A DNA stretch of 64,000 bases from assembly GCA_965602035.1 (NCBI GenBank), contig OZ271919.1, forward strand, positions 558,001 to 622,000, read 5' to 3'. Positions 17,021-26,146 of the stretch are shown here, one piece after another. The notes beneath the pieces are model-generated. The model had not been told where the DNA came from and did no database searches. It worked only from the letters and a program-made list of their open reading frames with translations. Source of the stretch: Natronospirillum sp965602035 (GTDB lineage: Bacteria; Pseudomonadota; Gammaproteobacteria; Pseudomonadales; Natronospirillaceae). Position 1 is the stretch's first letter; the number at the start of each line of letters is the position of its first letter. The translations under genes were made by a program, and so were the position numbers.

Positions 17021-20000
17021 ATGGTGAAGAAGAAAAATCTAAGCAATCCCTTTTCTACAGGCGGTGGCGGTGTTCATTTTGAAGCGCATGTCCAGGCGTC
17101 TTTTGTTGCGCTGATGCTCACTGGCGGTCACGCCCCTTGTCTTCCCTGTTGGCCGATTGCGGAAATCAAACTTCAGGGCAAGATCGACGGCTTTGATACA
17201 GACGACCTTGTTGTTGTCGTAGAAAACTTAAACAGCGATGAAAGGCGGAAACTTCTCGGGCAGATCAAGCATTCCATTGCCATCACGCAGGGCAGCGCCC
17301 TGTTTGGCGAGGTGATGCAGGCCGCCTGGAATGATTTCAACAATCCTAAGGTGTTCTCTAGGGATAAGGATATTATTGCATTGATCACAGGACCGCTCAG
17401 CGTGACCGATGCACACAATGTGCAATGGTTGCTGAACCAGGCGAGGCACACCAAAGACGTTGATGAGTTTTTCAGAAACGTCCAGCAGGCAAATTTCAGC
17501 CCACCCAAGAGTGCCGAGAAACTGGAGGTCATTCAGCATCACCTGAAGGCAGCAAATGGCGGCAACGATGTTTCAAGGGACGAACTATATGACTTCCTGA
17601 ACCACTTTCATCTACTCGGCTACGATTTTGGTAACGAGTTCGGTGTTGTCCTGTCTCTGCTGCATTCCCACATTTCCCAGTTCCAGCAGCAGTCTCCGCA
17701 GTGGGTCTGGTCACGGGTTGTCGATATCGTACAAACATGGAATCAGGATGCCGGCACCATCACACCCAGCAAGATCCCGGACGATCTTTTGGATGCCTTT
17801 AAACAAAAAGCTGTGGCGGAGATGCCCGAGGAGTTCAAGGCTGCACAGGAGAAACCTAAAACCGATTGGACTCAGCACCCGGACGCCACCTATTTGGCCC
17901 TAGCGGTCCTGATTGGGAGCTGGAACGAAAAAAGTGAATGTGACCTCGAGGCGATAACCCAACTGCTTGGCATCAGTTATGACGAATGGTTAAAGAAGGC
18001 ACGGGAAATATTACACTGCCCTGACAGCCCGTTGTCTCTCAGAAACGGCATCTGGAAAGTTGTTAATCGAGCCGAGCTTTGGAGTCTGCTGGGATCGCGC
18101 ATCCTTGATCAGAACCTCGACACGCTCAAGTCGCTTGCTATTTCCGTACTGAAGGAGCCAGACCCCGCATTTGAACTGCCCGCTGAAGAGCGATACGCGG
18201 CAAGCATTCATGGCAAGGTGCTAAAATGTTCACACGTGTTGCGACAAGGCATTGCCGAGGGTTTGGCTATTCTGGGCAGCCAACAGGAGGCGTGCGCTAA
18301 CTGCTCGCAAGGGCAAGCTGAAGCAACCTGCGTATTGGTGATACGTGAACTCCTGACCGATGCTGACTGGGTTTTGTGGGGCAGCCTGAACGGTTTGCTG
18401 CCCACTCTGGCCGAAGCCGCCCCGGGTGAATTTCTTGATGTGGTCGAGAAGGCGATGCGTCTGACGCCCTGTCCTTTCGATGAGCTTTTTTCCCAGGAAG
18501 GCAACGGCATCACCGGCGGTAATTATTTAACCGGACTGCTCTGGGCGCTGGAAGGATTGGCTTGGGATGAACAATATCTGGTTCGCGTCTGTGTTGCGCT
18601 TGGTGAACTTGCCAGCCATGACCCCGGCGGCCAGTGGGCTAATCGCCCAGCAAATTCGCTTGCAACCATTTTGCTACCCTGGCTTCCGCAAACACTGGCA
18701 TCTGTTGACAAGCGCAAGGTGGCGGTGCGTACGATCCTACAGGAATGGCCCGATATCGCCTGGAATCTGATCATTCAGCTTCTGCCCGGCCAGCACCAGA
18801 CCTCATCTGGATCGCATAGACCAACCTGGCGAAAGATCATCCCCCATGATTGGGAAAAAGGCGTAACGCATAAGGAATACTGGCAGCAGGCATCTTTTTA
18901 CGCGGAACTTGCGGTGGCTTCCGCTGGTCAAGATACCGCTCGGCTTTCCGCATTGATTGATCATTTTGATAACCTGCCTGAACCTGCTTTTGATCAACTT
19001 CTCCAGGTTCTTGCCTCCAAACCCATTTCAAAACTCCCCGAAGAGCAACGACTTTCGATTTGGGACCATCTTACGAAATTTACAAACAAACACCGACGGT
19101 TCTCCGATGCGAAATGGGCATTGCCCGACGAACTGATTACCAGCATTGAACACGTTGCCGAGCAACTTGCCCCCACCAACCCGTTCAATTTATATCAGCA
19201 CCTTTTTACAGATCGTGACTTTGATCTCTACGAAGAGAACGGCGATTGGGAGGAGCAGCGAAAGAAACTCAACACCCTACGCGAAACGGCTATTTCAGAA
19301 ATCTTTCATCAAGATGGTGCCGATGGTGTTATCCGATTTGCTGAATCAGTTTCCTCAGCCGGTCAGGTAGGGCAAGCGCTAGGGGTTATTGCTGATTCAG
19401 TCATTGAGCACACCCTTTTGCCTCCCTTCCTGGATTCAGCGGACAACAAACGCAAGGCCTTGGTGAGCGGTTTTATCTGGAGGCGTTACCATCTTAAAGG
19501 CTGGGAGTGGTGCGACGACCTCGATAAATCTGGTTGGACGCCCGAGCAAGTAGGACAATTTCTGGCTTATTTGCCATTTACCAGAGAAACATGGGATCGT
19601 GCTTCTGAATGGCTTCAGGCACAAGAGTGTGAATACTGGACCCGCACCGGCGCGAATGCCTATCAGGCCGATGGTGATCTTGCCGATGCGATTGAGAAAC
19701 TGATTGAACATGGCAGACCACGTGCGGCAATCAACTGTCTGGACAGGATGCGCCATGCCAAGCAGCCAATCGATAGTAACCAATGTGTTCGAGCGTTGCT
19801 TGCAGTGCCCTCCTCCAGTGAGCCCAGCTACGCCATGGACGGGTACCACATCGTCGAACTGATCAAGTTTCTTCAGGCAGAGCCTTTAGTGAACCAGAAC
19901 GATCTCTTCAGGGTTGAGTGGGCATATGTTCCTTTGCTCGACCGTGATAGAGGTGCCGCGCCCCAACTCCTTGAAAGCAGGTTGGCCAATGACCCCGAGT

Positions 20001-20563
20001 TCTTTTGCGAGGTAATTCGGCTTATCTACCGCTCCAAGAAAGAGGGTCAGCCGCCGAGAGAACCAACCGAGGAATCAAAGGAAATTGCAACAAATGCCTG
20101 GCGGCTACTGAATGAGTGGAAGACACCGCCTGGAACACAACAAGATGGAACGTTTAACGAAGAGCGCTTTACTGAATGGGTCCAAAGGGTAAAGGAAGCC
20201 TGTACGGAATCCGGCCACTTGGAAGTTGCACTCATCAATATTGGCGAAGTGTTGATTCATACCCCACCCGATCCGGACGGCTTATGGATACGCCGCGCGG
20301 TCGCTGCCGCACTGAATGACCGTGAGGCCGATGACATGCGAGACGGTTACAGGACGGGGACATACAACTCACGCGGTGTTCATTGGGTTGACCCAACTGG
20401 AAAACCGGAGCGAGAACTGGCTGACCAGTTCCGAAGCAAAGCCGAGGATGTAGAGAACGCAGGTTTTCAGCGATTTGCCGCTACCTTGCGAGGTTTGGCG
20501 GACGGCTATTACCGAGAGGCAGAACGAATAATTGACGATCATAAAGACCCGGATGATGACTAA
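17021..20563 (+). CDS. 1180-residue protein with PD-(D/E)XK-like N-terminus (cassette 3)
   Basis: Not assigned to a named family. The N-terminus (GGGGVHFEAHV at 14-24, DGFDTDDL at 56-63, LLGQIKHS at 78-85) has the E...DD...QxK layout of Cap4/DUF4297- or Mrr-like restriction nuclease domains. No Walker A motif follows. The rest is helix-rich, with Trp/Leu-rich segments suggesting HEAT/TPR-like repeats, and an acidic tail (KDPDDD). I infer a DNA-targeting defence protein with a sensor-like repeat region. It is very long for an integron cassette. IS-A1 sits just before it, so any cassette-borne promoter may be displaced. The R'' box after it (GCCTAAC) pairs exactly with the cassette start at 15306. 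Confidence 0.75.
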   Translation: MVKKKNLSNPFSTGGGGVHFEAHVQASFVALMLTGGHAPCLPCWPIAEIKLQGKIDGFDTDDLVVVVENLNSDERRKLLGQIKHSIAITQGSALFGEVMQAAWNDFNNPKVFSRDKDIIALITGPLSVTDAHNVQWLLNQARHTKDVDEFFRNVQQANFSPPKSAEKLEVIQHHLKAANGGNDVSRDELYDFLNHFHLLGYDFGNEFGVVLSLLHSHISQFQQQSPQWVWSRVVDIVQTWNQDAGTITPSKIPDDLLDAFKQKAVAEMPEEFKAAQEKPKTDWTQHPDATYLALAVLIGSWNEKSECDLEAITQLLGISYDEWLKKAREILHCPDSPLSLRNGIWKVVNRAELWSLLGSRILDQNLDTLKSLAISVLKEPDPAFELPAEERYAASIHGKVLKCSHVLRQGIAEGLAILGSQQEACANCSQGQAEATCVLVIRELLTDADWVLWGSLNGLLPTLAEAAPGEFLDVVEKAMRLTPCPFDELFSQEGNGITGGNYLTGLLWALEGLAWDEQYLVRVCVALGELASHDPGGQWANRPANSLATILLPWLPQTLASVDKRKVAVRTILQEWPDIAWNLIIQLLPGQHQTSSGSHRPTWRKIIPHDWEKGVTHKEYWQQASFYAELAVASAGQDTARLSALIDHFDNLPEPAFDQLLQVLASKPISKLPEEQRLSIWDHLTKFTNKHRRFSDAKWALPDELITSIEHVAEQLAPTNPFNLYQHLFTDRDFDLYEENGDWEEQRKKLNTLRETAISEIFHQDGADGVIRFAESVSSAGQVGQALGVIADSVIEHTLLPPFLDSADNKRKALVSGFIWRRYHLKGWEWCDDLDKSGWTPEQVGQFLAYLPFTRETWDRASEWLQAQECEYWTRTGANAYQADGDLADAIEKLIEHGRPRAAINCLDRMRHAKQPIDSNQCVRALLAVPSSSEPSYAMDGYHIVELIKFLQAEPLVNQNDLFRVEWAYVPLLDRDRGAAPQLLESRLANDPEFFCEVIRLIYRSKKEGQPPREPTEESKEIATNAWRLLNEWKTPPGTQQDGTFNEERFTEWVQRVKEACTESGHLEVALINIGEVLIHTPPDPDGLWIRRAVAAALNDREADDMRDGYRTGTYNSRGVHWVDPTGKPERELADQFRSKAEDVENAGFQRFAATLRGLADGYYREAERIIDDHKDPDDD

Positions 20564-20570
20564 TAGCAAT

Positions 20571-20651
20571 GCCTAACAAGGCCGTAAACGCGGACGTATT
20601 TTTCGCTCGCTGCGCTCACCAAAAATACGCCGGTTACGGCTAGCGTTAGGT
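20571..20651 (+). repeat. attC site 3 (well preserved)
   Basis: R'' GCCTAAC (20571-20577), R' GTTAGGT (20645-20651), 81 bp. The arms GCCGTAA / TTACGGC and CGTATTTTT / AAAAATACG form a clean stem around the loop CGCTCGCTGCGCTCACC. This is the most textbook attC in the array. Confidence 0.93.
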
Positions 20652-20654
20652 TGT

Positions 20655-21281
20655 ATGAGAAACACATTTTTAGAGCCAATCCCTGAACTCGAACTGGCAG
20701 CGGAGCTGCTAGACCAAGCGGCAGACGCAGCTTTAGCCCGTAATCCCGATGTTGCGCGATCATTACTGATCGAGGCCGATATGCCTGCCATCTGTGCGTA
20801 CGAGCGAAAAATCACAGGTGCCATTACGGTAGAAATCCACTGGCAATTAGCTTTACCGCGACGCGATTTACTCTCGGAAAACCGTGAAAAGCTCCGCATG
20901 CCCACGGTGCGAGAAGAGAGAGCCATCGCTATCCGTGATGGTTGGAGATGTCGTTTCTGCGGTTGCCGTGTTATCTCTAAGAAAGCACGAAACGTGCTAC
21001 ACAAGCTCTTCCCCGATGAGGCGCGCTGGGGTCGTAGGAATTCTGAGAAGCATTGCGCATTATCAGCTCTTACCGCCTCACTCGACCATATATTACCCCA
21101 TAGCCGTGGTGGAGATAACGATCGAAGTAACCTCGTCACAGCTTGCGGACCTTGTCAATTTGGTAGAAATCAATGGACACTGAAGGAAGTTGGGTTTAAC
21201 GATCCTCGAGAAAGAGCACCCATCAAAGACAAATGGGATGGCCTGACAAGGTTATTGTCCCATGGCGAACTGAAAACCTAA
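20655..21281 (+). CDS. HNH endonuclease (cassette 4)
   Basis: 208 residues starting 4 nt after the attC R' box. The C-terminal half is an HNH nuclease: C99 and C102 (CRFC), DHILPHSRGG with D144-H145, N159, and C164/C167 (CGPC), the paired cysteines holding structural zinc. The N-terminal helical region (ELELAAELLDQAADAAL) is not recognised. HNH enzymes nick or cut DNA; restriction or cassette-borne defence is possible. The stop TAA sits in the R'' box ACCTAAC. Confidence 0.85.
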   Translation: MRNTFLEPIPELELAAELLDQAADAALARNPDVARSLLIEADMPAICAYERKITGAITVEIHWQLALPRRDLLSENREKLRMPTVREERAIAIRDGWRCRFCGCRVISKKARNVLHKLFPDEARWGRRNSEKHCALSALTASLDHILPHSRGGDNDRSNLVTACGPCQFGRNQWTLKEVGFNDPRERAPIKDKWDGLTRLLSHGELKT

Positions 21282-21302
21282 CAATGCGCGCCACTCGGGC
21301 GG
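21276..21302 (+). repeat. attC site 4, left half (interrupted by IS-B1)
   Basis: R'' ACCTAAC (21276-21282) exactly complements TTAGGT at the start of cassette 4. After 20 further bases the site is broken by IS-B1; the remainder is at 22597-22657. Confidence 0.8.
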
Positions 21303-21352
21303 TGAACTTGCCCCGATAAAACGGACACCTCAAAACCACCTGGAGGTGTCCC

Positions 21353-21724
21353 ATGCCAAAGTCGAACCTAGCCAAGAAGACCCGGCAGTACAGTCTGGAG
21401 TTCAAGCGTAAAACGGTCGAGATGACGTTCAACCCGGAAGTTCTGATCAGGGAGGTTGCAGAGAGAATGGACATTCATCCATTCATGCTGTCACGCTGGC
21501 GCAAGGAATACAGAGAAGGCCTGTTGAAGCCTTCACGGAGGCGTAAGGCAGTGACAGCGAAATCCCCCAGGCCTAAGAAGCCTGAGCGTCAGGCGGAGCC
21601 ACAAGAAGCCGCGGAAGTGAAACAGTTGCGCAAGGAAAACGAGCAACTGAAGCGGGAAAACGACCTGTTAAAAAAGTGGCAACGGTTTCTGTCGGAAGCA
21701 CACAAGACAGATACCGATTCATAA
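21353..21724 (+). CDS. IS-B1 OrfA
   Basis: 123 residues: HTH_Tnp_1-type domain (QYSLEFKRKTVEMTF ... MLSRWRKEYREG) followed by a basic linker and a leucine-zipper-like tail (KQLRKENEQLKRENDLLKK). An A AAA AAG slippery heptamer at 21670-21676 (read ttA-AAA-AAG) lies where orfB begins in the -1 frame, the usual IS3 arrangement. Confidence 0.88.
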   Translation: MPKSNLAKKTRQYSLEFKRKTVEMTFNPEVLIREVAERMDIHPFMLSRWRKEYREGLLKPSRRRKAVTAKSPRPKKPERQAEPQEAAEVKQLRKENEQLKRENDLLKKWQRFLSEAHKTDTDS

Positions 21725-22562
21725 AGTTGCATGGTTCAACCTTCGGTGTGCGCTTTTTGTGTCACTGGTTCCGGGTGTCACGGAGTGGTTATTACGATTG
21801 GCTGAACCGGCCAGTGAGCCAGAGGTGCCAGGAAAACCTGAGGCTGCGCCAACGGATCGCGGAAATCTTTTCAGCGAGTAAGGGGCGATATGGGGCTCCT
21901 CGAGTCTTCCAGGCTCTCCAGCAACAGGGACAGAAGGTCAGCCGCAAGCGAGTGGCGCGGTTGATGCGGGAGGGCCGAATGAAAGCCCGAGTAGCACGCG
22001 TTTACCGGCGATCACCGGGAACGGATCGGTTTTATACGAAGCACAACAATCTGATTCTGAATGCACCGACGCCTACGGCCATTAACCAACATTGGGTAGG
22101 CGATCTGACATACATTCGGGTCGGAAAAAAGTGGCGGTACTTATCGGTGGTAATGGACCGGTTTTCCCGTCGGATCGTCAGTTGGCGGCTGAGCCATGAA
22201 AAAACAGCGATGCTGACCCGGTTGGTCCTGCGGGCTGCTGTGGACGACCGGCAACCTTCACCGGGTCTGATCTTCCACACGGACCGGGGGTCGAGTACGG
22301 CGCCCACGATGTTCAGGAATTACTGAGACGCTATGGAGTGCGAAGCAGCATGAACCGCCCAGGGCAATGCACTGATAATAGTTATGCCGAGTCGTTCTTT
22401 CATTCGCTGAAAGCCGAATTAATACATGGCGCTGTCTACAATACTGACCACGGACTGCAGGTAGCAATTCGAGATTATATCGATGGTTTCTATAACCCGG
22501 CACGCCTGCATTCTGGTATCGGATACCGTAGCCCGATAGAGTATGAACAGAGCGTCGCTTAA
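21676..22562 (+). pseudogene. IS-B1 OrfB transposase, frameshifted
   Basis: The first part (21676-22326) encodes an HTH_21 region and an rve core with Asp in HWVGDLTY and Asp in FHTDRG. One G is missing in the run at about 22286-22291; the frame is lost before the third catalytic residue. The correct frame resumes (YGAHDVQELLRRYGVRSS, then NSYAESFFHSLKAE with the Glu) to a stop at 22560-22562. The element cannot make intact transposase. Confidence 0.88.
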
Positions 22563-22596
22563 CCAAAACGTGCCCGTTTTTGTCGAGACAAAATCA

Positions 22597-22657
22597 CCGC
22601 TTTTTTCATCGCGGCTTCGCCGAAATTCCAAAGCCGCAGGTGCTGAGGGCGTAATGA
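22597..22657 (+). repeat. attC site 4, right half
   Basis: Continuation of attC4 after IS-B1, ending in a degenerate R' GTAATGA (22651-22657), preceded by GGGC as in the other sites. Expected from the far end of the next cassette (GCATAAC) would be GTTATGC, so two positions differ. Confidence 0.55.
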
Positions 22658-22687
22658 AAACACACTGAATCGCCAGAAGGTGTCATT

Positions 22688-23518
22688 TTGAAGGTTTTAT
22701 TTTGGAATACGAATAAAAAGAAAGTAGATCACCTGCTTGCTTCCTTGGCAACCTCAGGTAAAGTTGATTTATTTATCTTGGCAGAATTCGATGTGTACGA
22801 AAATAATTTCCTTGCATTGGTAAATACAGATCAAGATACATTCGAAGAAATTCCCCAAATCGGATGTAATAGAATAAACATTTATATAAGGTCGGGGATT
22901 TCAACCTATGAGCACGGCCCGGAATCAAGCTATTTCACATCAAAGAAGTTGATTCTTTCAGGTGACTTTTCAATGCTATTGGTGGGTGTTCATTTCCCTA
23001 GCAAATTGTATCAGTCAGAACAAACACAATTGTTAGAGGCGACTGAGTTAAAGAGAGAAATAGGAGATGCTGAAAGTACTTTGGGGAATCAAAATACCTT
23101 CATAGTTGGCGATTTTAACATGAATCCTTTCGAAACCGGTATGGTTGGTGCGTCTGCATTTCATTCTATACCTTGTGAGAAAATAGCTTGTTCAGGAGGC
23201 AGAGTAATAAAAGGTCGTGAACATAAGTTCTTCTATAACCCAATGTGGAACCTTTTTGGAGATAGAGATAAGAATCCTGGTAGTTACTTTTTTCGCTCAT
23301 CTGAGCAAACAGTTTACTATTGGAATATTTTCGATCAAGTAATACTTAGGCCAGATTTAGTGCCAATGTTTGAAAAAAATAGCCTAAAATTATTGCAGGA
23401 AATCGATGGATTTTCTTTGGTTAACGATTCTGGAATACCAAATCTTAGTGACCATTTACCTATTATATTCAAATTTAATTTGAGCGAGGTGTCTGAACAT
23501 GAAGAATTTGTGGCCTGA
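22688..23518 (+). CDS. Endonuclease/exonuclease/phosphatase-fold protein (cassette 5)
   Basis: 276 residues from TTG 22688, with AAGGTG 6-11 nt upstream. All EEP-fold catalytic positions are visible: N7 (FWNTN), E33 (LAEFD), H102 (VHFPS), D142/N144 (GDFN), D216 (FDQV) and D255/H256 (SDHLP). Such Mg-dependent enzymes cut DNA, RNA or phosphoesters. AT-rich. The next gene starts 20 nt before its stop, so the two are likely co-translated partners. No signal peptide, so probably cytoplasmic. A nuclease effector of a defence unit is the favoured inference. Confidence 0.85.
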   Translation: MKVLFWNTNKKKVDHLLASLATSGKVDLFILAEFDVYENNFLALVNTDQDTFEEIPQIGCNRINIYIRSGISTYEHGPESSYFTSKKLILSGDFSMLLVGVHFPSKLYQSEQTQLLEATELKREIGDAESTLGNQNTFIVGDFNMNPFETGMVGASAFHSIPCEKIACSGGRVIKGREHKFFYNPMWNLFGDRDKNPGSYFFRSSEQTVYYWNIFDQVILRPDLVPMFEKNSLKLLQEIDGFSLVNDSGIPNLSDHLPIIFKFNLSEVSEHEEFVA

Positions 23519-23921
23519 AGAATTTAAACCTAACGAGGTCAATCCTCCTAAGAAAATATTAGATGAGCAATCGGGTCTATTGCCAAAACTGACGGGTGAT
23601 ATGGTATATGCGAAAGTTAAGGAAATGGGCGGAGTAGATGCGATAATGAGAGGTCATAATAATGATTTTAGTTATTCCTATTATTTACTTGGCAAATTCC
23701 TAAAAAATTATTCATTTAAGGTTTTTGATTTTTCGCACTCAATAACAATGTATCCAGTCGATGTTAGTATAGATGAAGAAATAGCAAAGGAGCTGGATGC
23801 TGGAATAGACTCTAGAATTGAAAACGAAGATGAATTTATCAGGTTTATTGGCGCTATCTTTAAAAGTGAACGGATAAAGTCTATTATCGGCTCGATAATA
23901 CAGCTCTCAGGAACAAAGTAA
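23499..23921 (+). CDS. Hypothetical partner protein, 140 residues (cassette 5)
   Basis: Unrecognised AT-rich protein overlapping the EEP gene by 20 nt. It has a Pro/Lys-rich start (WPEEFKPNEVNPPKKI), a central region with YSYYLLGKFLKNYSFKVFDFS, and an acidic helical C-terminus (IDEEIAKELDAGIDSRI). No enzyme motif is seen. The overlap suggests an immunity, regulator or sensor role for the nuclease. Confidence 0.7.
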   Translation: MKNLWPEEFKPNEVNPPKKILDEQSGLLPKLTGDMVYAKVKEMGGVDAIMRGHNNDFSYSYYLLGKFLKNYSFKVFDFSHSITMYPVDVSIDEEIAKELDAGIDSRIENEDEFIRFIGAIFKSERIKSIIGSIIQLSGTK

Positions 23922-23924
23922 GGT

Positions 23925-23931
23925 GCATAAC
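23925..23931 (+). repeat. attC site 5, R'' half only
   Basis: GCATAAC follows the 140-residue gene, with AAGTCG continuing as in other attC left arms. No GTTRRRY box is found before the ATPase at 24017; expected would be GTTAGAT. The right half seems lost, so cassettes 5 and 6 may now move as one. Confidence 0.55.
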
Positions 23932-24016
23932 AAGTCGTTTAAAATTGTCCGCCAAAAATAGGCATAGTTTAACTTTAACGATAGGGGTCATGTAGGTCAA
24001 GACAAGGGAGTGTGAC

Positions 24017-26125
24017 ATGGATATTGAAATTAGTAACTGCAATAACATTGATTACGGGGTAATAAAAATTGAGGAAGGTGCACTTAATATTAAATACGCA
24101 ATCAATGGTACAGGTAAAAGCACTGTCTCGAAATCAATTCAGAAGTCAGTCTCATCAAGGCTCAATAATACCAACGATTTGATAGACCTCTTGCCTTTCA
24201 AGGGGTTGGGAGATGATTCTATTTCTCCAGAAGTTGTGGGGTGCGAAGCCTTAAATAGCATAAAGGTTTTTGACGAGTCTTACATTAATGATTTTGCTTT
24301 TCAGCCAGACGAATTACTAAAGGGAAGCTTTGATATCCTCGTCAGAGATGAGCAGTACGACTCCGTTATGGCCGAGATAGAAGAGTTAGTATCTCAAATA
24401 AAGAAGCACTTTCAAGAAGATGAAGAGATAGAAGCACTGATAGCTGACTTTGACGAATTGAGTAGTAGCTTTGGCAAGCCAACTAAGAGAGGTTTACATG
24501 GATCTAGCGCAGTGGCTAAAGCTCTCAAGGGAGGGAATAAGGTAGTTAACATTCCCGAGGGACTTGAACTATACCAAAACTTTATTCAAGGAGAGAAAAA
24601 TGTTAGCTGGATGAAGTGGCAGTTGGACGGAGCGCAGTTTCTAGATGATTCTGATAACTGCCCTTACTGCGTCAATAATGTGAAAGACGTAAAAGATACA
24701 ATAAAACGCGTTGGAGAAGTTTACGATCCAAAGTCTATTCAGAATTTAAATAAGCTTGTTCAGGTTTTTAAGCGACTAGATAGATACTTTTCAGAAATAA
24801 CAAGGGTAATAATAAATGATTTCGTTTCCAGTGTTGATGGTTACACAGAAGAACAGACTGGTTATCTTCTTGAGGTAAAAGGCCAAATAGATCGGCTTAA
24901 CAGTATGTTTAAGCATCTAAAAGATATTGGATTTTTCGCGTTTAAAGACGTTGATAAAGTAATTGATGAGTTGATGAAGTACAAAATAGATCAAAATCTA
25001 TATTCGCATCTACAGTCAGACGAAACTCTCTCAAAAATAGAAAAAGTTAATCATTCAATAGATGAACTTATACAAAAAGCAGGCCAGTTGCAGGGAAGAA
25101 TAGCGATTCAAAAACGACATATTGATGAGGTTGTGAAGGAAAACGAGCAAGCAATTAACTCGTTTCTCAAAAATGCTGGTTATAGGTATACTGTCAACCT
25201 CATGGAAGACGACTCTGGGAAATACAAGCTAAAACTGGTTCACACTGACCTTGAGTCAGTAGAGGTGTCTGGTGTTAAAGATGTGCTCAGTTATGGTGAG
25301 AAGAATGCTTTTGCGCTGGTGCTATTTATGTTCGATGCAGTCAAAGATTCTCCAGACTTGATCGTCCTTGATGACCCGATTTCCTCTTTTGACAAAAATA
25401 TAAAGTACGCAATTGTTGAGATGCTTTTTAGAAAAGAGAAATCTTTTCGGGGTAAAACTGTTTTGTTACTTAGTCATGATTTCGAGCCAATTGTTGATAT
25501 GCTTTATCACCATACAGACAGGTTTGAAAGGCCCGCTGCTTCTTTTCTGCTAAATGATAGCGGTCAACTAGTAGAGATAGGCATTGACAGAGACGATATC
25601 ATGACGTTTTTGGATGTTAATAATTCAAATATTAAAAGCGATACTAGCCTAGTAACCAAGCTTGTCTATCTACGTAGAACCTATGAGATTCTTAATTCGA
25701 GGGGAATGGCTTACCAATTGGTATCAAACGCCCTCCATAAAAGATCGTTTCCTATATTATTCGAGTGTGGAACACCCCGTGAAATGACCGCAGCAGAAAT
25801 ACAGGAGGCAGAAACTGAAATCCAGCAGCATGTTCAAGAATTCAACTATTCAGAATTTATTCAGTTGATTAATGACAACTCAGCTATGATCGAACTGTAC
25901 AAATCGTGTGGAAATAATTATGAAAAGTTGCACATATACAGAATTATATCAGATGGCAATAATGATGCAGATCACACGGACGTGGTGCTGAAGTTTATTA
26001 ATCAAGCTTTCCATATCGAAAACGACTACATTTATCAGCTTAATCCAGCAAAGTACCAAACGGTACCACAGTACATTGTAGAAGAATGTGATCAGCACAT
26101 TGCGGCCTTGCATGAAAACATCTAA
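24017..26125 (+). CDS. RloC/AAA_13-type zinc-hook ATPase (cassette 6)
   Basis: 702 residues. SMC/Rad50-like ABC ATPase: Walker A NGTGKST (30-36), coiled-coil arms (about 110-200 and 225-380), a CPYC zinc-hook motif at C215-C218, ABC signature LSYGEK (424-429), Walker B DLIVLDDP (447-454), H-loop SHD (486-488). After the ATPase lies R553-x3-E557 with downstream H574 and H653, reminiscent of the Arg-Glu-His triad of PrrC/RloC anticodon nucleases. RloC cleaves tRNA anticodons upon phage or DNA damage; here that is inference. Stop TAA lies inside the R'' box ATCTAAC. Confidence 0.8.
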   Translation: MDIEISNCNNIDYGVIKIEEGALNIKYAINGTGKSTVSKSIQKSVSSRLNNTNDLIDLLPFKGLGDDSISPEVVGCEALNSIKVFDESYINDFAFQPDELLKGSFDILVRDEQYDSVMAEIEELVSQIKKHFQEDEEIEALIADFDELSSSFGKPTKRGLHGSSAVAKALKGGNKVVNIPEGLELYQNFIQGEKNVSWMKWQLDGAQFLDDSDNCPYCVNNVKDVKDTIKRVGEVYDPKSIQNLNKLVQVFKRLDRYFSEITRVIINDFVSSVDGYTEEQTGYLLEVKGQIDRLNSMFKHLKDIGFFAFKDVDKVIDELMKYKIDQNLYSHLQSDETLSKIEKVNHSIDELIQKAGQLQGRIAIQKRHIDEVVKENEQAINSFLKNAGYRYTVNLMEDDSGKYKLKLVHTDLESVEVSGVKDVLSYGEKNAFALVLFMFDAVKDSPDLIVLDDPISSFDKNIKYAIVEMLFRKEKSFRGKTVLLLSHDFEPIVDMLYHHTDRFERPAASFLLNDSGQLVEIGIDRDDIMTFLDVNNSNIKSDTSLVTKLVYLRRTYEILNSRGMAYQLVSNALHKRSFPILFECGTPREMTAAEIQEAETEIQQHVQEFNYSEFIQLINDNSAMIELYKSCGNNYEKLHIYRIISDGNNDADHTDVVLKFINQAFHIENDYIYQLNPAKYQTVPQYIVEECDQHIAALHENI

Positions 26126-26146
26126 CAAACGGCTGCTGTCGGACTG
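26120..26146 (+). repeat. attC site 6, left half (interrupted by IS-B2)
   Basis: R'' ATCTAAC (26120-26126) plus 20 bases, then IS-B2 begins at 26147. The break lies at the same offset from R'' as in attC4. Confidence 0.8.

Larger units (their letters stand above)
21303..22596 (+). mobile_element. IS-B1, decayed IS3-family element inside attC4
   Basis: 1294 bp. Left end TGAACTTGCCCCGATAAAAC; the right end carries a diverged copy of the inverse. orfA is open, while orfB has a one-base deletion near 22286-22291. No target duplication is visible. It splits attC4. A second, more damaged copy (IS-B2) splits attC6. Confidence 0.85.
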
